The notes: generated from the sequence alone by a model not told the origin. DNA of 64,000 bases from JASHPR01 sp963833885 (GCA_963833885.1 CAWHZU010000005.1:102213-166212); one strand, 5' to 3'. Numbered from the stretch's first letter, positions 50,990 through 59,996 are shown. Numbers and translations: made by a program.

Positions 50990-51520
50990 CAGTTCAACAC
51001 TTACACCTACGCGGGCGCGCACATAGCCGTCTGGCTGGTGAACCACCCCGGATCCGGCGCAGCGGAAATCGCCGGGACACTGCATCGCTACGACGTCCAC
51101 GAACCTGCCGCAACCGCCACCCAGATCCGGGCGCTGCGGCCCTGGATGCAGCGGCTGCGCGAGGTGTTCGAGGTCACCGCCGTGACCGACAAGGCGCAGC
51201 GCGCCGACGAACTGCTGGTGGCCTCGGACTGCCGCGCCCGGCTGGTCAGCCACGGCCCCGGCCTGCCGTTCCACTTTCATTACGCGCCCGTCCGGGCCAG
51301 CCTGGTTCCCCGGGTGAAAGCCCTCACCGCGGCCGGGCTGGCGCACGTGATCGATGACGGAGCGGGTTCCCGCCTGCGGGCCTGCAGCCGGGCCGGCTGC
51401 GGGACCGTCTTCATCGACACCTCGCGCAACGGCCGCCGGCACTTCTGCAGCGTCCGGTGTGCCAACCAGGTCAACGTGGCCAACCACCGGCGCCGCCGGC
51501 GCGAGGCGCTGGCGCGCTAG
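50987..51520 (+). CDS. CGNR zinc finger (ABATE domain) protein
   Basis: 177 residues. N-terminal ABATE-like domain 'TLHRYDVHEPAATATQIRAL', C-terminal zinc finger 'LRACSRAGCGTVFIDTSRNG' and 'RRHFCSVRCANQVNVANHRR', the C-x4-C...C-x3-C set with the CGNR variant. Putative stress-responsive transcriptional regulators in actinobacteria. Usually monocistronic, as here. Confidence 0.92.
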   Translation: MQFNTYTYAGAHIAVWLVNHPGSGAAEIAGTLHRYDVHEPAATATQIRALRPWMQRLREVFEVTAVTDKAQRADELLVASDCRARLVSHGPGLPFHFHYAPVRASLVPRVKALTAAGLAHVIDDGAGSRLRACSRAGCGTVFIDTSRNGRRHFCSVRCANQVNVANHRRRRREALAR

Positions 51521-51649
51521 CCAGCCGCGGCAGTCTGCTCAGCACCCCCCTCAGGATTGACCAAGATCCCGCTGAGGTCCCGCCGCGCTCAGAGGGATCT
51601 CAGCAATTCGGCTAAGACGATCGGTAACCTCGCCACCCACGATGTGGGC

Positions 51650-52591
51650 ATGTCATCAGACTCACTGCTGCGTGAGACCGCGCCGCTCACCGACCGGCAG
51701 CCCATGGCGTCCTGCGGCACCGCCGTTGACATCGTGATTCCGGTTCGCAACGAGGAGCGTGACCTGGGCCCGAGCGTGCGCCGACTGCACGCGTTCCTGG
51801 GCGCGGAGTTCCCGTTCACGGCGCGGATCACGATCGCGGACAACGCAAGTGATGACGGAACGTGGTCCCAGGCGCTGGCTTTGGAAGCAGCGCTGGATGG
51901 CGTGCGCGCGGTCCGCCTGGAGCGCCCCGGCCGCGGTGGCGCGCTCAGATCGGTCTGGTCGCACAGCGACGCGGCGATTTTCGCGTACATGGATGTGGAT
52001 CTGTCGACGGACCTGAACGCGCTCCTGCCGTTGCTGGCGCCGCTGCTGTCGGGGCACAGCGACGTGGCGATCGGTACCCGGCTGGCGCGGGGTGCGCGGG
52101 TGATCCGCGGTCCGCGGCGGGAGATCATCTCGCGGTGTTACAACGTGCTGCTGCACGCGACGCTGGGGACGGGGTTCTCCGATGCGCAGTGCGGGTTCAA
52201 GGCGATCCGGGCTGATGCGGCGCGGGTGCTGCTGCCGCTGACCGCCGACACCGGCTGGTTCTTCGATACCGAGTTGCTGGTTTTGGCGGAGCGGGCGGGG
52301 CTGCGGATCGCTGAGGTTCCGGTGGACTGGATCGACGACGCCGATTCGCGGGTCAAGCTGGTGGCGACCGCGCTGGCGGATCTGCGCGGGATCGTGCGGC
52401 TGGGCACCGGGCTGGCGCGCGGCACGATCAAGGTTCCGGCGCTGGGTGACCCGTCCCCGCCCGGATCGCGCCAGGGAGGCGGCGGCCCGGCCCGGCGTCG
52501 CGGCCTGCTGGCCACCATCGTCCGCTTCGGCCTCTACCGCAGCTGGGTGTTCCGCGGCGGCTCACATCATCTGAACAGGAAAGCGAAATGA
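51650..52591 (+). CDS. Glycosyltransferase family 2 (polyprenyl-phosphate sugar synthase type)
   Basis: 313 residues. 'VDIVIPVRNEERDLGPSVRR', 'ITIADNASDDGTWSQALALE' (DNxSxDGT), 'AIFAYMDVDLSTDLNALLPL' (DxD metal site), 'RLARGARVIRGPRREIISRC' and 'DAQCGFKAIRADAARVLLPL'. It matches Dpm1-like enzymes that charge a lipid carrier with a sugar. The in-frame upstream ATG at 51557 has no family similarity. Coupled (ATGA) to the GT39 gene, which would use the lipid-linked sugar. Confidence 0.92.
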   Translation: MSSDSLLRETAPLTDRQPMASCGTAVDIVIPVRNEERDLGPSVRRLHAFLGAEFPFTARITIADNASDDGTWSQALALEAALDGVRAVRLERPGRGGALRSVWSHSDAAIFAYMDVDLSTDLNALLPLLAPLLSGHSDVAIGTRLARGARVIRGPRREIISRCYNVLLHATLGTGFSDAQCGFKAIRADAARVLLPLTADTGWFFDTELLVLAERAGLRIAEVPVDWIDDADSRVKLVATALADLRGIVRLGTGLARGTIKVPALGDPSPPGSRQGGGGPARRRGLLATIVRFGLYRSWVFRGGSHHLNRKAK

Positions 52592-54720
52592 CCATAACCT
52601 CTGCCAAGCCCGATTCGGCGAGCTCCGCACGCCCTGCCCCGCCCAGCCGCAAGGAACGGCTGCTGCGGGCCAGACCCGGCGACCCGGCGTGGGCGCGCCC
52701 GGCGCTGCTCGCGCTGCTCGTGGTCACCGCCCTGCTCTACCTCGTCGGCCTGAGCCGCAACGGCTGGGCCAACGAGTTCTACGCCGCCGCCGTCCAGGCC
52801 GGCACGAAGAGCTGGAAGGCGTTCCTGTTCGGCTCGGTCGACTCGTCGAACTTCATCACCGTGGACAAGACCCCGCTGTTCCTCTGGCCGATGGAGCTGA
52901 CCGCGCGGGTATTCGGCCTGAACTCCTGGACCCTGCTCATCCCGCAGGCGCTCGAGGGCGTGGCCACCGTCGGCGTGCTCTACACGACCGTGCGCCGCTG
53001 GTTCGGGCCAGCGGCCGGGATCCTCGCCGGGGCGGTCATGGCGGTGACCCCGGTCGCCACGCTGATGTTCCGCTTCGACAACCCGGACGCGATGCTGGTG
53101 CTGCTGATGACGCTGGCCGCGTACGCCACAACCCGCGCGATCGAATCCGGCCGCACCCGGTGGATCGCCCTGGCCGGGGCGCTCCTCGGCCTCGGGTACC
53201 TGGCCAAGATGCTCCAGGCGTTCCTGGTGCTGCCGGGCCTGGCCCTCGCGTACCTGATCTGCGGGAAGCCCAGGCTCGGCAAGCGGATCTGGCAGCTGCT
53301 GGCCGGCGCCGCCGCGCTGCTGGTCGCCTCCGGGTGGTGGGTCGCGATCGACCTGCTCACCCCCGCCGCGGACCGCCCGTACGTCGGCGGCTCCACGGAC
53401 AACAGCATCCTCAACCTCACGTTCAGCTACAACGGGCTCGGCAGGCTGACCGGGGAGAGCGGGCCAGGCGGCGGTGGCGGCGGGGGAGGGTTCGGCGGCG
53501 CAACCGGGCTCACCCGCCTGTTCCAGGCCGATATGGGCGGGCAGATCGCCTGGCTGCTCCCGGCGGCGCTGATCGCGCTTGCGGTCATGCTGTGGGTGTC
53601 GCGGCGCGCGGCCCGCACCGACCGGACCCGCGCAGCGGCCCTGCTGTGGGGTGGCTGGCTGCTGGTGACCGGGCTGGTATTCAGCTTCATGTCGGGGATC
53701 ATCCATCCCTACTACACGGTCGCGCTGGCCCCGGCCATCGCCGCCCTTGTCGGCATCGGCGCCAGCGGACTGTGGCGAATCCGGCACACCTGGCTCGCCC
53801 GCGCCGCGCTGGCCGCGGGGCTTGTGGTCACGGCCGCCGTGGCCTGGGTCCTGCTGGACCGCAGCCCCAGCTGGTTCCCGTGGCTGCGGGTGGGCATCGT
53901 TGTTGCGGCCGCCGGCGCCGCCGGCCTGATCCTGGCCGGCCCATTGGCCCGGCCCGCCACCGTCCGGGGCCGGGCCGCGCTCGCCGCCGTCGCCGGATCG
54001 CTCGCGGTGATCGCGGGGCTGGCCGGTCCGCTCGCCTACAGCCTCGACACCGCCGCCACCGCGCACAGCGGATCGATACCGTCGGCCGGCCCCACCGTGG
54101 CCAGCTCGTTCGGCCCCGGCGGCGGCTCGTTCCCCGGCGGCGGCAAGCTCCCGAGTGGCGGCGAGCTGCCAAGTGGCGGCACGGTCCCGGGCCGTACCGG
54201 AGGTTCAGGCGAGCCGGGTTCCGGCGAGTTCCCCGGTCGCTCGGGCGGCGAGGGCCTGCCGAGCTCCGGTGAGTTCCCGGGCGGCACCGACCGCTCGCCG
54301 GGCGGAAGGGCTGGGTTCTCGTCCGGCGGGACCGCCGGCGGACCCGGTGGCGCGACCACAAGTGCCGCGCTCAGCAAGCTCCTGGAGACCGGCGCGTCCG
54401 GTTACAAATGGGCGGCGGCCACAGTCAGCTCGACGAGCGCGGCCTCCCTGGAGCTGAACAGCAATGGCGTCCCGGTCATGGCGATCGGCGGGTTCACCGG
54501 AAGCGACCCAGCGCCGAGCCTCGCCGAGTTCAAGAAGCTGGTCGCCGAGCACAAGATCCACTACTTCATCGGCGGCGGGGTCGGCGGAGGTGGCGGCATC
54601 GGCGGTGCAGGTTCCAGCGACGCGTCGCAGATCACCTCGTGGGTCGAGTCCCACTTCACGTCGAAGACCGTAGGCGGCACCACCGTCTACAACCTGACGA
54701 GCCCGAAGACAAGCTCGTAA
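52588..54720 (+). CDS. GT39-family membrane glycosyltransferase (ArnT/YkcB type)
   Basis: 710 residues. About 12 helices; first loop 'NGWANEFYAAAVQAGTKSWK' (the 'n.fYaaAv.ags.sWkaf' YkcB pattern) and 'SSNFITVDKTPLFLWPMELT' with catalytic-type Asp, 'FRFDNPDAMLVLLMTLAAYA', and a second external motif 'LSYNGLGRLTGE'-like 'FSYNGLGRLTGES'. A Gly/Ser/Pro-rich linker of about 110 residues (near 500-600) leads to a small external C-terminal domain. Transfers sugar from the lipid carrier made by the GT2 partner to a cell-surface acceptor. Confidence 0.92.
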   Translation: MTITSAKPDSASSARPAPPSRKERLLRARPGDPAWARPALLALLVVTALLYLVGLSRNGWANEFYAAAVQAGTKSWKAFLFGSVDSSNFITVDKTPLFLWPMELTARVFGLNSWTLLIPQALEGVATVGVLYTTVRRWFGPAAGILAGAVMAVTPVATLMFRFDNPDAMLVLLMTLAAYATTRAIESGRTRWIALAGALLGLGYLAKMLQAFLVLPGLALAYLICGKPRLGKRIWQLLAGAAALLVASGWWVAIDLLTPAADRPYVGGSTDNSILNLTFSYNGLGRLTGESGPGGGGGGGGFGGATGLTRLFQADMGGQIAWLLPAALIALAVMLWVSRRAARTDRTRAAALLWGGWLLVTGLVFSFMSGIIHPYYTVALAPAIAALVGIGASGLWRIRHTWLARAALAAGLVVTAAVAWVLLDRSPSWFPWLRVGIVVAAAGAAGLILAGPLARPATVRGRAALAAVAGSLAVIAGLAGPLAYSLDTAATAHSGSIPSAGPTVASSFGPGGGSFPGGGKLPSGGELPSGGTVPGRTGGSGEPGSGEFPGRSGGEGLPSSGEFPGGTDRSPGGRAGFSSGGTAGGPGGATTSAALSKLLETGASGYKWAAATVSSTSAASLELNSNGVPVMAIGGFTGSDPAPSLAEFKKLVAEHKIHYFIGGGVGGGGGIGGAGSSDASQITSWVESHFTSKTVGGTTVYNLTSPKTSS

Positions 54721-54999
54721 GGCGCCAGGTCCCGGCAGCGGCCGGCCGCCCGGTCACCGGGTCGGCCGCTGCCGGGCCGTGCTGCATTGCCATGCGAGCC
54801 GGGATGCCCTTGTTCGGGGGTGGCGGGGATACGGGCGTAGCCTGGGTGCTGGCAGGAGCGCCTGCCGCACTCCGAGCTGCCCCGGCCCGCGCCCGCGACA
54901 GCGGTGAGGACAAGGGCCGCTGGTTCGCGCTAGCTGGGACAGATCAGTCACCTGCCAGGCGATCAGGGCGCGGGGCAGGGTCGCCGCGAGGGACATGGC

Positions 55000-55593
55000 G
55001 TGACTGACGACAGCGCGTTCAAGAAGCAGGTCCGGGCCAGGATGGCCGAGACCGGGGAGAAGTACACCGTCGCCCGCCGGATGGTTATCGCCGGACGTGA
55101 TCCGGGTCAGCCGCTGGTGGTGTTGAGGATGTACCTGAATCCGTACGTGGACCTGGAACTGACCGACGAGGCGGCCCGGGCATATGCGGCAGCCGATGAG
55201 CCGGGCCGGCGGGACATGACAAACCGGCTGCTGGCCGACCACATCGAGATGGCCGGGGCCGAGGAGGCCGGGGCCACGGCGGGCTCGGAGATCCTGACGG
55301 TCCAGCTGCACATCGACGAGATCAATGACGTGATACACCGGCGGATAGGACGGGCGGCCGGGGTATCCGCGGTGTCGGTCAGCGGGGACCAGGACCACGT
55401 ACGGGTTGATGTCCGCGCCGCCCGGCCGGGCGTGGCGATCGGCCATGGCGGCGCGGAGGCCGACCGGCTCCGCGCTGAGCTGGAGGAGCTGACCGGCAAG
55501 CCGGTGCAGCTGAACATCCTGCAGGTACCTGGCCCGCCTGGCAAGGCGCTGGCGCGGGAAGAGGAAAGGGGAAGATCCAGTGGCGGACGCTGA
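55000..55593 (+). CDS. KH-domain protein resembling the N-terminal half of ribosomal protein S3
   Basis: 197 residues from GTG. Residues 1-35 ('FKKQVRARMAETGEKYTVAR') are a basic helical module; the middle is acidic and helical. Residues 100-185 reproduce S3: 'IHRRIGRAAGVSAVSVSGDQ', then 'HVRVDVRAARPGVAIGHGGA' (KH GxxG loop GHGG for the ribosomal GRRG) and 'EADRLRAELEELTGKPVQLN'. The S3 C-terminal domain is missing, and it is not in a ribosomal operon. Probably an RNA-binding regulator or ribosome-associated factor derived from S3. It overlaps the DinB gene by 14 bp. Confidence 0.8.
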   Translation: MTDDSAFKKQVRARMAETGEKYTVARRMVIAGRDPGQPLVVLRMYLNPYVDLELTDEAARAYAAADEPGRRDMTNRLLADHIEMAGAEEAGATAGSEILTVQLHIDEINDVIHRRIGRAAGVSAVSVSGDQDHVRVDVRAARPGVAIGHGGAEADRLRAELEELTGKPVQLNILQVPGPPGKALAREEERGRSSGGR

Positions 55594-56137
55594 GAACCCT
55601 GCACCGGCGGTAAATCAAGACGACGAGTCGCGCATGCTGCTGAGCTTCTTGCAGCACCAGCGTGATGCGGTGCTGAGGGTCGTCGAAGGGCTGCCCGAGG
55701 AGGACTGGCAGAAGCCGGTCGTGCCGTCTGGCTGGACGGTGGCCGGGATGCTCGCCCACATCGGCGGCGCCGAGTACCACTGGTTCCAGCAAGTGACCGC
55801 GGGCCGGGTGCCGGAGCCGCAGCCGGACGAGGAAGACGGGGAAACCGATGAGGGCGGGTACGACCCTAACGCCGCCTTCGTCTGCGACTACCCGAGCGCT
55901 GAGATCATCGCCTCCTACCGCCAGGTGTGCGGGATGTCCGATGAGGTGCTCGCCATCACCCCGCTGTCCGCGGCCCCGGCCAGGCCCGACGCTCACCCCA
56001 ACCCGGAGGTCGTTCCCCAGATCACGAACGTGCGCTGGATCGTCCTGCACATCATCGAGGAGACGGCCACGCACTCCGGCCACCTCGAGATCGCACGCGA
56101 ACTGCTCGACGGGAAAACCGGGCTCGGCGGACGCTGA
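55580..56137 (+). CDS. DinB-like protein (DUF664)
   Basis: 185 residues from GTG within the KH gene end (GGGGAAGATCC upstream). Four-helix DinB fold: 'LLSFLQHQRDAVLRVVEGLP', 'SGWTVAGMLAHIGGAEYHWF' (metal His), and 'RWIVLHIIEETATHSGHLEI' (HxxxE...H). DUF664 members in mycothiol-using actinobacteria are thiol transferases or related; the triad of metal residues is complete. Coupling with the KH gene is unexplained. Confidence 0.92.
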   Translation: MADAENPAPAVNQDDESRMLLSFLQHQRDAVLRVVEGLPEEDWQKPVVPSGWTVAGMLAHIGGAEYHWFQQVTAGRVPEPQPDEEDGETDEGGYDPNAAFVCDYPSAEIIASYRQVCGMSDEVLAITPLSAAPARPDAHPNPEVVPQITNVRWIVLHIIEETATHSGHLEIARELLDGKTGLGGR

Positions 56138-56224
56138 CCGCCGGCCGGACATCCCGCGATCCTGGCCACTGCGCGGATCTGGTGCCCCTTGCGGGGCACC
56201 CATCCTGCACAGACGTGCCCGATG

Positions 56225-56566
56225 CTAGCAGCCGACGAGCGCGCCGAGGCTGGCCAGAGCCTCGGGGCGGGCACGGTAGTAGACCCACACGCCGCGCTTG
56301 TCGCGGTCGACCAGACCGGCGTCGTGCAGGACCTTCATGTGGTGGCTGATCGTGGGCTGGGACAGCTCGAACGCGTCGTTGAGTTCGCAGACGCAGGCCT
56401 CGCCGCCCTCGTGCGAGGCGACCAGAGACATCAGGCGCAGCCTCACCGGGTCGGCCAGCGCCTTGAGCAGCGGCGCGACCTGTTCGGCCTGCTCCATCGT
56501 CAGCGGCTCCGTGGCCAGCGGGGAGCAGCACGCGGCCGTCTCGGCCGGGGTAGGCAGCAGCGTCAT
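56225..56566 (-). CDS. arsR: ArsR family metalloregulator
   Basis: 113 residues from ATG 56566 (a GTG 12 bp upstream is also possible but sits against a -10-like TATAGA). HTH 'VAPLLKALADPVRLRLMSLV' and 'DAFELSQPTISHHMKVLHDA'. Arsenite site: 'GEACVCELNDAF' (CVC of the alpha-3 helix) plus an N-terminal Cys pair 'AACCSPL', a good three-coordinate As(III) site. Divergent from arsM; released from DNA when arsenite binds. Confidence 0.93.
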   Translation of the reverse strand: MTLLPTPAETAACCSPLATEPLTMEQAEQVAPLLKALADPVRLRLMSLVASHEGGEACVCELNDAFELSQPTISHHMKVLHDAGLVDRDKRGVWVYYRARPEALASLGALVGC

Positions 56567-56573
56567 GGAATTA

Positions 56574-56650
56574 GACACCTATCTATATTGACGGAGATCG
56601 ATGTCCCGTGGCAAGCTCGGGGCCACTAGACATAGATAGATATCAATATC
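56574..56650. promoter_or_regulatory. ArsR operator sites in the arsR-arsM divergent promoter
   Basis: ATAGATAG occurs facing both ways: in CTATCTATATTGA (56579-56591) and in CATAGATAGATATCAATATC (56631-56650); both also hold a TCAATAT half-site in opposite orientation. An AT-rich pair flanking the two starts fits repression in both directions. Confidence 0.65.
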
Positions 56651-56664
56651 AGCGGGAGGCCGTG

Positions 56665-57486
56665 ATGCTGCCGGGTGACCAGATCAGCGGGGAGACGGAC
56701 GACCGCATGCGCGAGCAGGTCCGGGCCCGGTATGCGGAGGCGGCGCGGGCGGTGCTGACCCCCGAGCGCGGCGAGACCGCGGGGTGCTGCGGCGGGTCTG
56801 CGGGGCAGTCGTGTTGCGGCACCGGGTCGGCCGCGCTGGACTCGGCGGACTGCTTCGGCGGGCCGCTGTATGGCGAGGGCGAGACCGATGGGCTGCCCGA
56901 GCAGGCGGTGCAGGCCAGCCTGGGCTGCGGGAACCCGCTGGCGGTCGCGGAGTTGCGGGAGGGCGAGCGGGTGCTGGACCTGGGCTCGGGCGGCGGCATC
57001 GACGTGCTGCTGTCGGCGCGTCGGGTCGGCCCCTCGGGGTTCGCCTACGGGGTGGACATGACCGACGAGATGCTGGAACTGGCCCGGGCCAACGCCGCGA
57101 AGGCCGGGGCGGCGAACGTGGAGTTCCGCAAGGGCGAGATCGAGGCGCTGCCGCTGCCGGACGCGGCGGTGGACGTGGTGATCTCCAACTGCGTGATCAA
57201 CCTGTCCACCGACAAGCCCGCCGTCCTGGCGGAGATGTTCCGGGTGCTGGTGCCCGGCGGGCGGATCGGGATCTCGGACGTGGTGGCAGCCGATCACCTG
57301 TCGCCGGCGGACCGGGCGGCGGCCGGATCGTACGTGGGGTGCATCGCCGGCGCGCTGACCCGGGCGGAGTACCTGGACGGGCTGGCGGCGGCGGGGTTCA
57401 CCGATGCGTTGGTGACGTTCACCGCCCAGGCGGCACCGGACATGCACGCGGCCATCATCAGGGCCGTCAAGCCAACCGCGGAATGA
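56665..57486 (+). CDS. arsM: Arsenite methyltransferase
   Basis: 273 residues, GGGAGG upstream. SAM motif 'RVLDLGSGGGIDVLLSARRV', 'GVDMTDEMLELARANAAKAG'. The three ArsM cysteines are present: Cys88 in 'QASLGCGNPLAVAEL', Cys166 in 'VVISNCVINLSTDKPAVLAE' and the third in 'GSYVGCIAGALTRAEYLDGL'. Extra Cys pairs at 41-42 and 50-51 may collect arsenic. Converts As(III) to methylated, often volatile forms. First gene of the arsenic operon. Confidence 0.95.
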   Translation: MLPGDQISGETDDRMREQVRARYAEAARAVLTPERGETAGCCGGSAGQSCCGTGSAALDSADCFGGPLYGEGETDGLPEQAVQASLGCGNPLAVAELREGERVLDLGSGGGIDVLLSARRVGPSGFAYGVDMTDEMLELARANAAKAGAANVEFRKGEIEALPLPDAAVDVVISNCVINLSTDKPAVLAEMFRVLVPGGRIGISDVVAADHLSPADRAAAGSYVGCIAGALTRAEYLDGLAAAGFTDALVTFTAQAAPDMHAAIIRAVKPTAE

Positions 57487-58202
57487 GGATGACGCTGGCC
57501 CGGCGGCTGGTGGCCGAGTTCACCGGAACCGGCCTGCTGGTCGCGGTGGTGGTGGGATCGGGGATCGCGGTAACCCGGCTCACCACGGACGGCGCGCTGC
57601 GGCTGCTGGTGTGCTCGCTGGTGACGGCGATGGGGCTGGCCGTGCTGATCGTGGTGTTCGCGCCGGCCGGGGGAGCGCAGTTCAATCCGGTGGTCACCGC
57701 GTCGGACTGGGTACAGACCCGGGGCACGCCACGCGGCTACGGCGCAGGCCAGGCGCTGGCGGTGATTGGGTGCCAGGTGGCCGGGGCGATCGGCGGCGCG
57801 GCGCTGGCGGACACGATGTTCGCCCAGCCGGTGCTGGCGGCGTCGCGGACGCACCGCGGCGGAGCTGGGGTGCTGCTGGGCGAGGCGGTGGCAACAGCGG
57901 GCCTGCTGCTGGTGATCGTCACGCTCGCCCGGACCGGGCGCAGCCAGCATGCGGCATGGGCGGTCGGAGCGTGGATCGGCGCGGCGTACTGGTTCACCTC
58001 ATCCACGTCCTTCGCCAACCCAGCCGTCACGATCGGCCGGGCACTGACCAACACCTATGCCGGGATCGCGCCATCGTCGGTGCCGGAGTTCGTGGTGGCG
58101 CAAGTCGCCGGCGGCGCACTGGGCACGGCCCTGGCCGTGGTGCTCTACCCGGCGCGGCGCGCCAGGTCCGAGGCTGCCGAGCCGGCCCGGCTGGCCGGCT
58201 GA
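57483..58202 (+). CDS. Aquaporin/MIP channel in arsenic operon
   Basis: 239 residues, six helices. Second pore motif 'SFANPAVTIGRALTNTYAGI' is a canonical NPA; the first is 'AQFNPVVTASDWVQTR' (NPV). The selectivity-filter Arg after the second motif is kept. Overlaps arsM by ATGA. Aquaglyceroporins of this AqpS type leak As(III) or methylarsenite out along its gradient, replacing an ArsB pump, and no ArsB or Acr3 gene is present here. Confidence 0.92.
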   Translation: MRMTLARRLVAEFTGTGLLVAVVVGSGIAVTRLTTDGALRLLVCSLVTAMGLAVLIVVFAPAGGAQFNPVVTASDWVQTRGTPRGYGAGQALAVIGCQVAGAIGGAALADTMFAQPVLAASRTHRGGAGVLLGEAVATAGLLLVIVTLARTGRSQHAAWAVGAWIGAAYWFTSSTSFANPAVTIGRALTNTYAGIAPSSVPEFVVAQVAGGALGTALAVVLYPARRARSEAAEPARLAG

Positions 58203-58219
58203 GCGGGAAGGGAACGCCG

Positions 58220-58627
58220 ATGGGCGCGATTCCGGAAGTGCTGTTCGTGTGCACGCACAACGCCGGGCGGTCACAGATGGCCGCCGCGCTGCTGGACCGG
58301 GAAGCCGCGGGCCGGGTCCGGGTCACCTCGGCCGGGTCGCAGCCAGCCAGCGAGCTCAACCCCGCCGTGGTCGCGGCCATGGCCGAGATCGGCCTGGACA
58401 TCTCCCGCGAGTTCCCCAAGCCGCTGACGACTGCCAAGGTGCGGGCCGCCGACATCGTGATCACGATGGGCTGCGGGGACGCGTGCCCGGTGTACCCGGG
58501 CAAGCGCTACCTGGACTGGGACCTGCCGGACCCGGCCGGCCTTGACCTCGGCGCGGTCCGGGCCATCCGCGATGACATCTCCCAGCGAGTACGTGACCTG
58601 GTCGGCGACCTCGGCATCCCGGCGTGA
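58220..58627 (+). CDS. arsC: Arsenate reductase, low-molecular-weight phosphatase type
   Basis: 135 residues, GGGAAGGGA upstream. Nucleophile loop 'VCTHNAGRSQMAAALLDREA' (CX5R, Cys11-Arg17), resolving pair 'MGCGDACPVYPGKRYLDWDL' (Cys85, Cys89) and the general acid in 'DWDLPDP'. This is the thiol-relay ArsC used with mycothiol/mycoredoxin or thioredoxin. It supplies As(III) for the methyltransferase and channel encoded just upstream. Confidence 0.95.
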   Translation: MGAIPEVLFVCTHNAGRSQMAAALLDREAAGRVRVTSAGSQPASELNPAVVAAMAEIGLDISREFPKPLTTAKVRAADIVITMGCGDACPVYPGKRYLDWDLPDPAGLDLGAVRAIRDDISQRVRDLVGDLGIPA

Positions 58628-58635
58628 CCCCGGGC

Positions 58636-59937
58636 CTATTTCTTGGCAACCAGCCGCACGGCGCGCAGCCTCCCGCGCTGTAGCACCTTGCCGACGAGTT
58701 CCTCGCAGGTAAGAGGGCCGGGGTCGGCGGGCAGCTTGTCTCCGTCAAGCCGGATACCGCCGTCGGCCAGGAGCCGCCGGGCCTCGCTTTTGGAAGCGAC
58801 GAGCCCGGCGGCGAGGAGGACTTCCGGGATATTCACCGTTACCTCGCCCGCTGCGATGGGGAACTCTGGCAGGTCCTCGGGAAGCTCGCGGCGGCTGAAC
58901 CGCGCGGTCCACCGGTCCTCCGCGGCCCGGGCCTCGTCGGCGCCGTGGTAGAGCTCGACGACACGGCGGGCGATGGCCCGCTTGGCGTCCATCGGGTGTG
59001 TGGGCAGAATCTCACCAAACTCGTCAAGCTCGGGGGCCGACCAAGCGCAGCACAGCTCCGCATAGTGAGTCAGGTTGGTATCCGGAATGGACATGACCTT
59101 GCCGTACATGTCATCGGGCGTGTCGTTAAGGGAGATCCAGTTCCGCAGGGACTTGCCCATCTTCTCGGCGCCGTCGGTGCCCCGCAGGAGTGGCACTGTC
59201 ACCACGATCTGCGGATCGCGGCCTGCGGCCTTCTGCAGCGCCCGGCCAACTAGGTTGTTGAAGGTCTGGTCCGTTCCTCCTAGCTCGCAGTCGGCGGCGA
59301 TGGCCACGGAGTCCATTCCCTGGAGCATCGGGTACATGAACTCCATGAGCGTGATGGGCAGGTTTTCCCGGTAGCGGCGGGCGAAGTCGTCACGCTCCAG
59401 GAGTTGAGCCACGGTCAGGTTGCGGCTGGTGGCCAGCACGTCAGTCAGGGACATCCCGGCTAGCCACTCTGAGTTGTAGCGCAGCTCGAGGCGGTCGTCG
59501 CGCAGGATCTTCAGTGCCTGCTCCATATAGGTCTGCGCGTTGCGGCGGGTCTGCTCGGGCGTCAGCACGCTGCGGGTCTTGGTCCGTTCGGTCGGGTCCC
59601 CGACCTGTCCGGTGAAGTCCCCGACGATCAGCACGGCGATGTGCCCGGCATCCTGAAACTGCCGGAGCTTGCGCAGTACGACTGCGTGTCCGAGTGTTAA
59701 GTCCGAGCCAGAAGGGTCGATTCCCAGCTTGATCCGCAACGGTCGGCCCTCGCGCTCAGCGGAACGCAGCTTCTCCGCCAGCCCGTCTTCTGGGATGACC
59801 TGCGCGGTCCCCACGGCAAGGTCGCGGGCAAGCCCGACGATGCGTTCTTCCTGCTCGGCGCTGAGCGGCTGCGGTGTCGCCTGACCAGCCACGGCCTGCT
59901 CCGTTCTGTCGTCCTGCGCTCGCACCGTCCGGCGCAC
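58636..59937 (-). CDS. tyrS: Tyrosyl-tRNA synthetase
   Basis: 433 residues from GTG. HIGH-like 'LGHA' at 82-85 within 'KLGIDPSGSDLTLGHAVVLR', KMSKS-like 'KMGKS' at 259-263, Tyr-pocket 'CELGGTDQTFNNLVGRALQK', and a C-terminal S4-type RNA-binding domain 'SKSEARRLLADGGIRLDGDK'. The sequence belongs to the TyrZ-like branch, so it may be a second, possibly inhibitor-resistant enzyme. Converges with arsC. No T-box was found upstream. Confidence 0.95.
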   Translation of the reverse strand: MRRTVRAQDDRTEQAVAGQATPQPLSAEQEERIVGLARDLAVGTAQVIPEDGLAEKLRSAEREGRPLRIKLGIDPSGSDLTLGHAVVLRKLRQFQDAGHIAVLIVGDFTGQVGDPTERTKTRSVLTPEQTRRNAQTYMEQALKILRDDRLELRYNSEWLAGMSLTDVLATSRNLTVAQLLERDDFARRYRENLPITLMEFMYPMLQGMDSVAIAADCELGGTDQTFNNLVGRALQKAAGRDPQIVVTVPLLRGTDGAEKMGKSLRNWISLNDTPDDMYGKVMSIPDTNLTHYAELCCAWSAPELDEFGEILPTHPMDAKRAIARRVVELYHGADEARAAEDRWTARFSRRELPEDLPEFPIAAGEVTVNIPEVLLAAGLVASKSEARRLLADGGIRLDGDKLPADPGPLTCEELVGKVLQRGRLRAVRLVAKK

Positions 59938-59996
59938 CCAATAGTGTGCGGGACGCTGAACTATTCCGGCCCTTCATTTACGGGGCGGCGGACTGG

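Noticed and set aside
52588..54066. 499-codon minus-strand frame rich in Gly/Arg/Gln
   Set aside because: Complement of the GT39 gene; low complexity without domain motifs.
59938..59996. T-box riboswitch upstream of tyrS
   Set aside because: The gap before the next gene is only about 60 bp and shows no specifier stem or T-box sequence.
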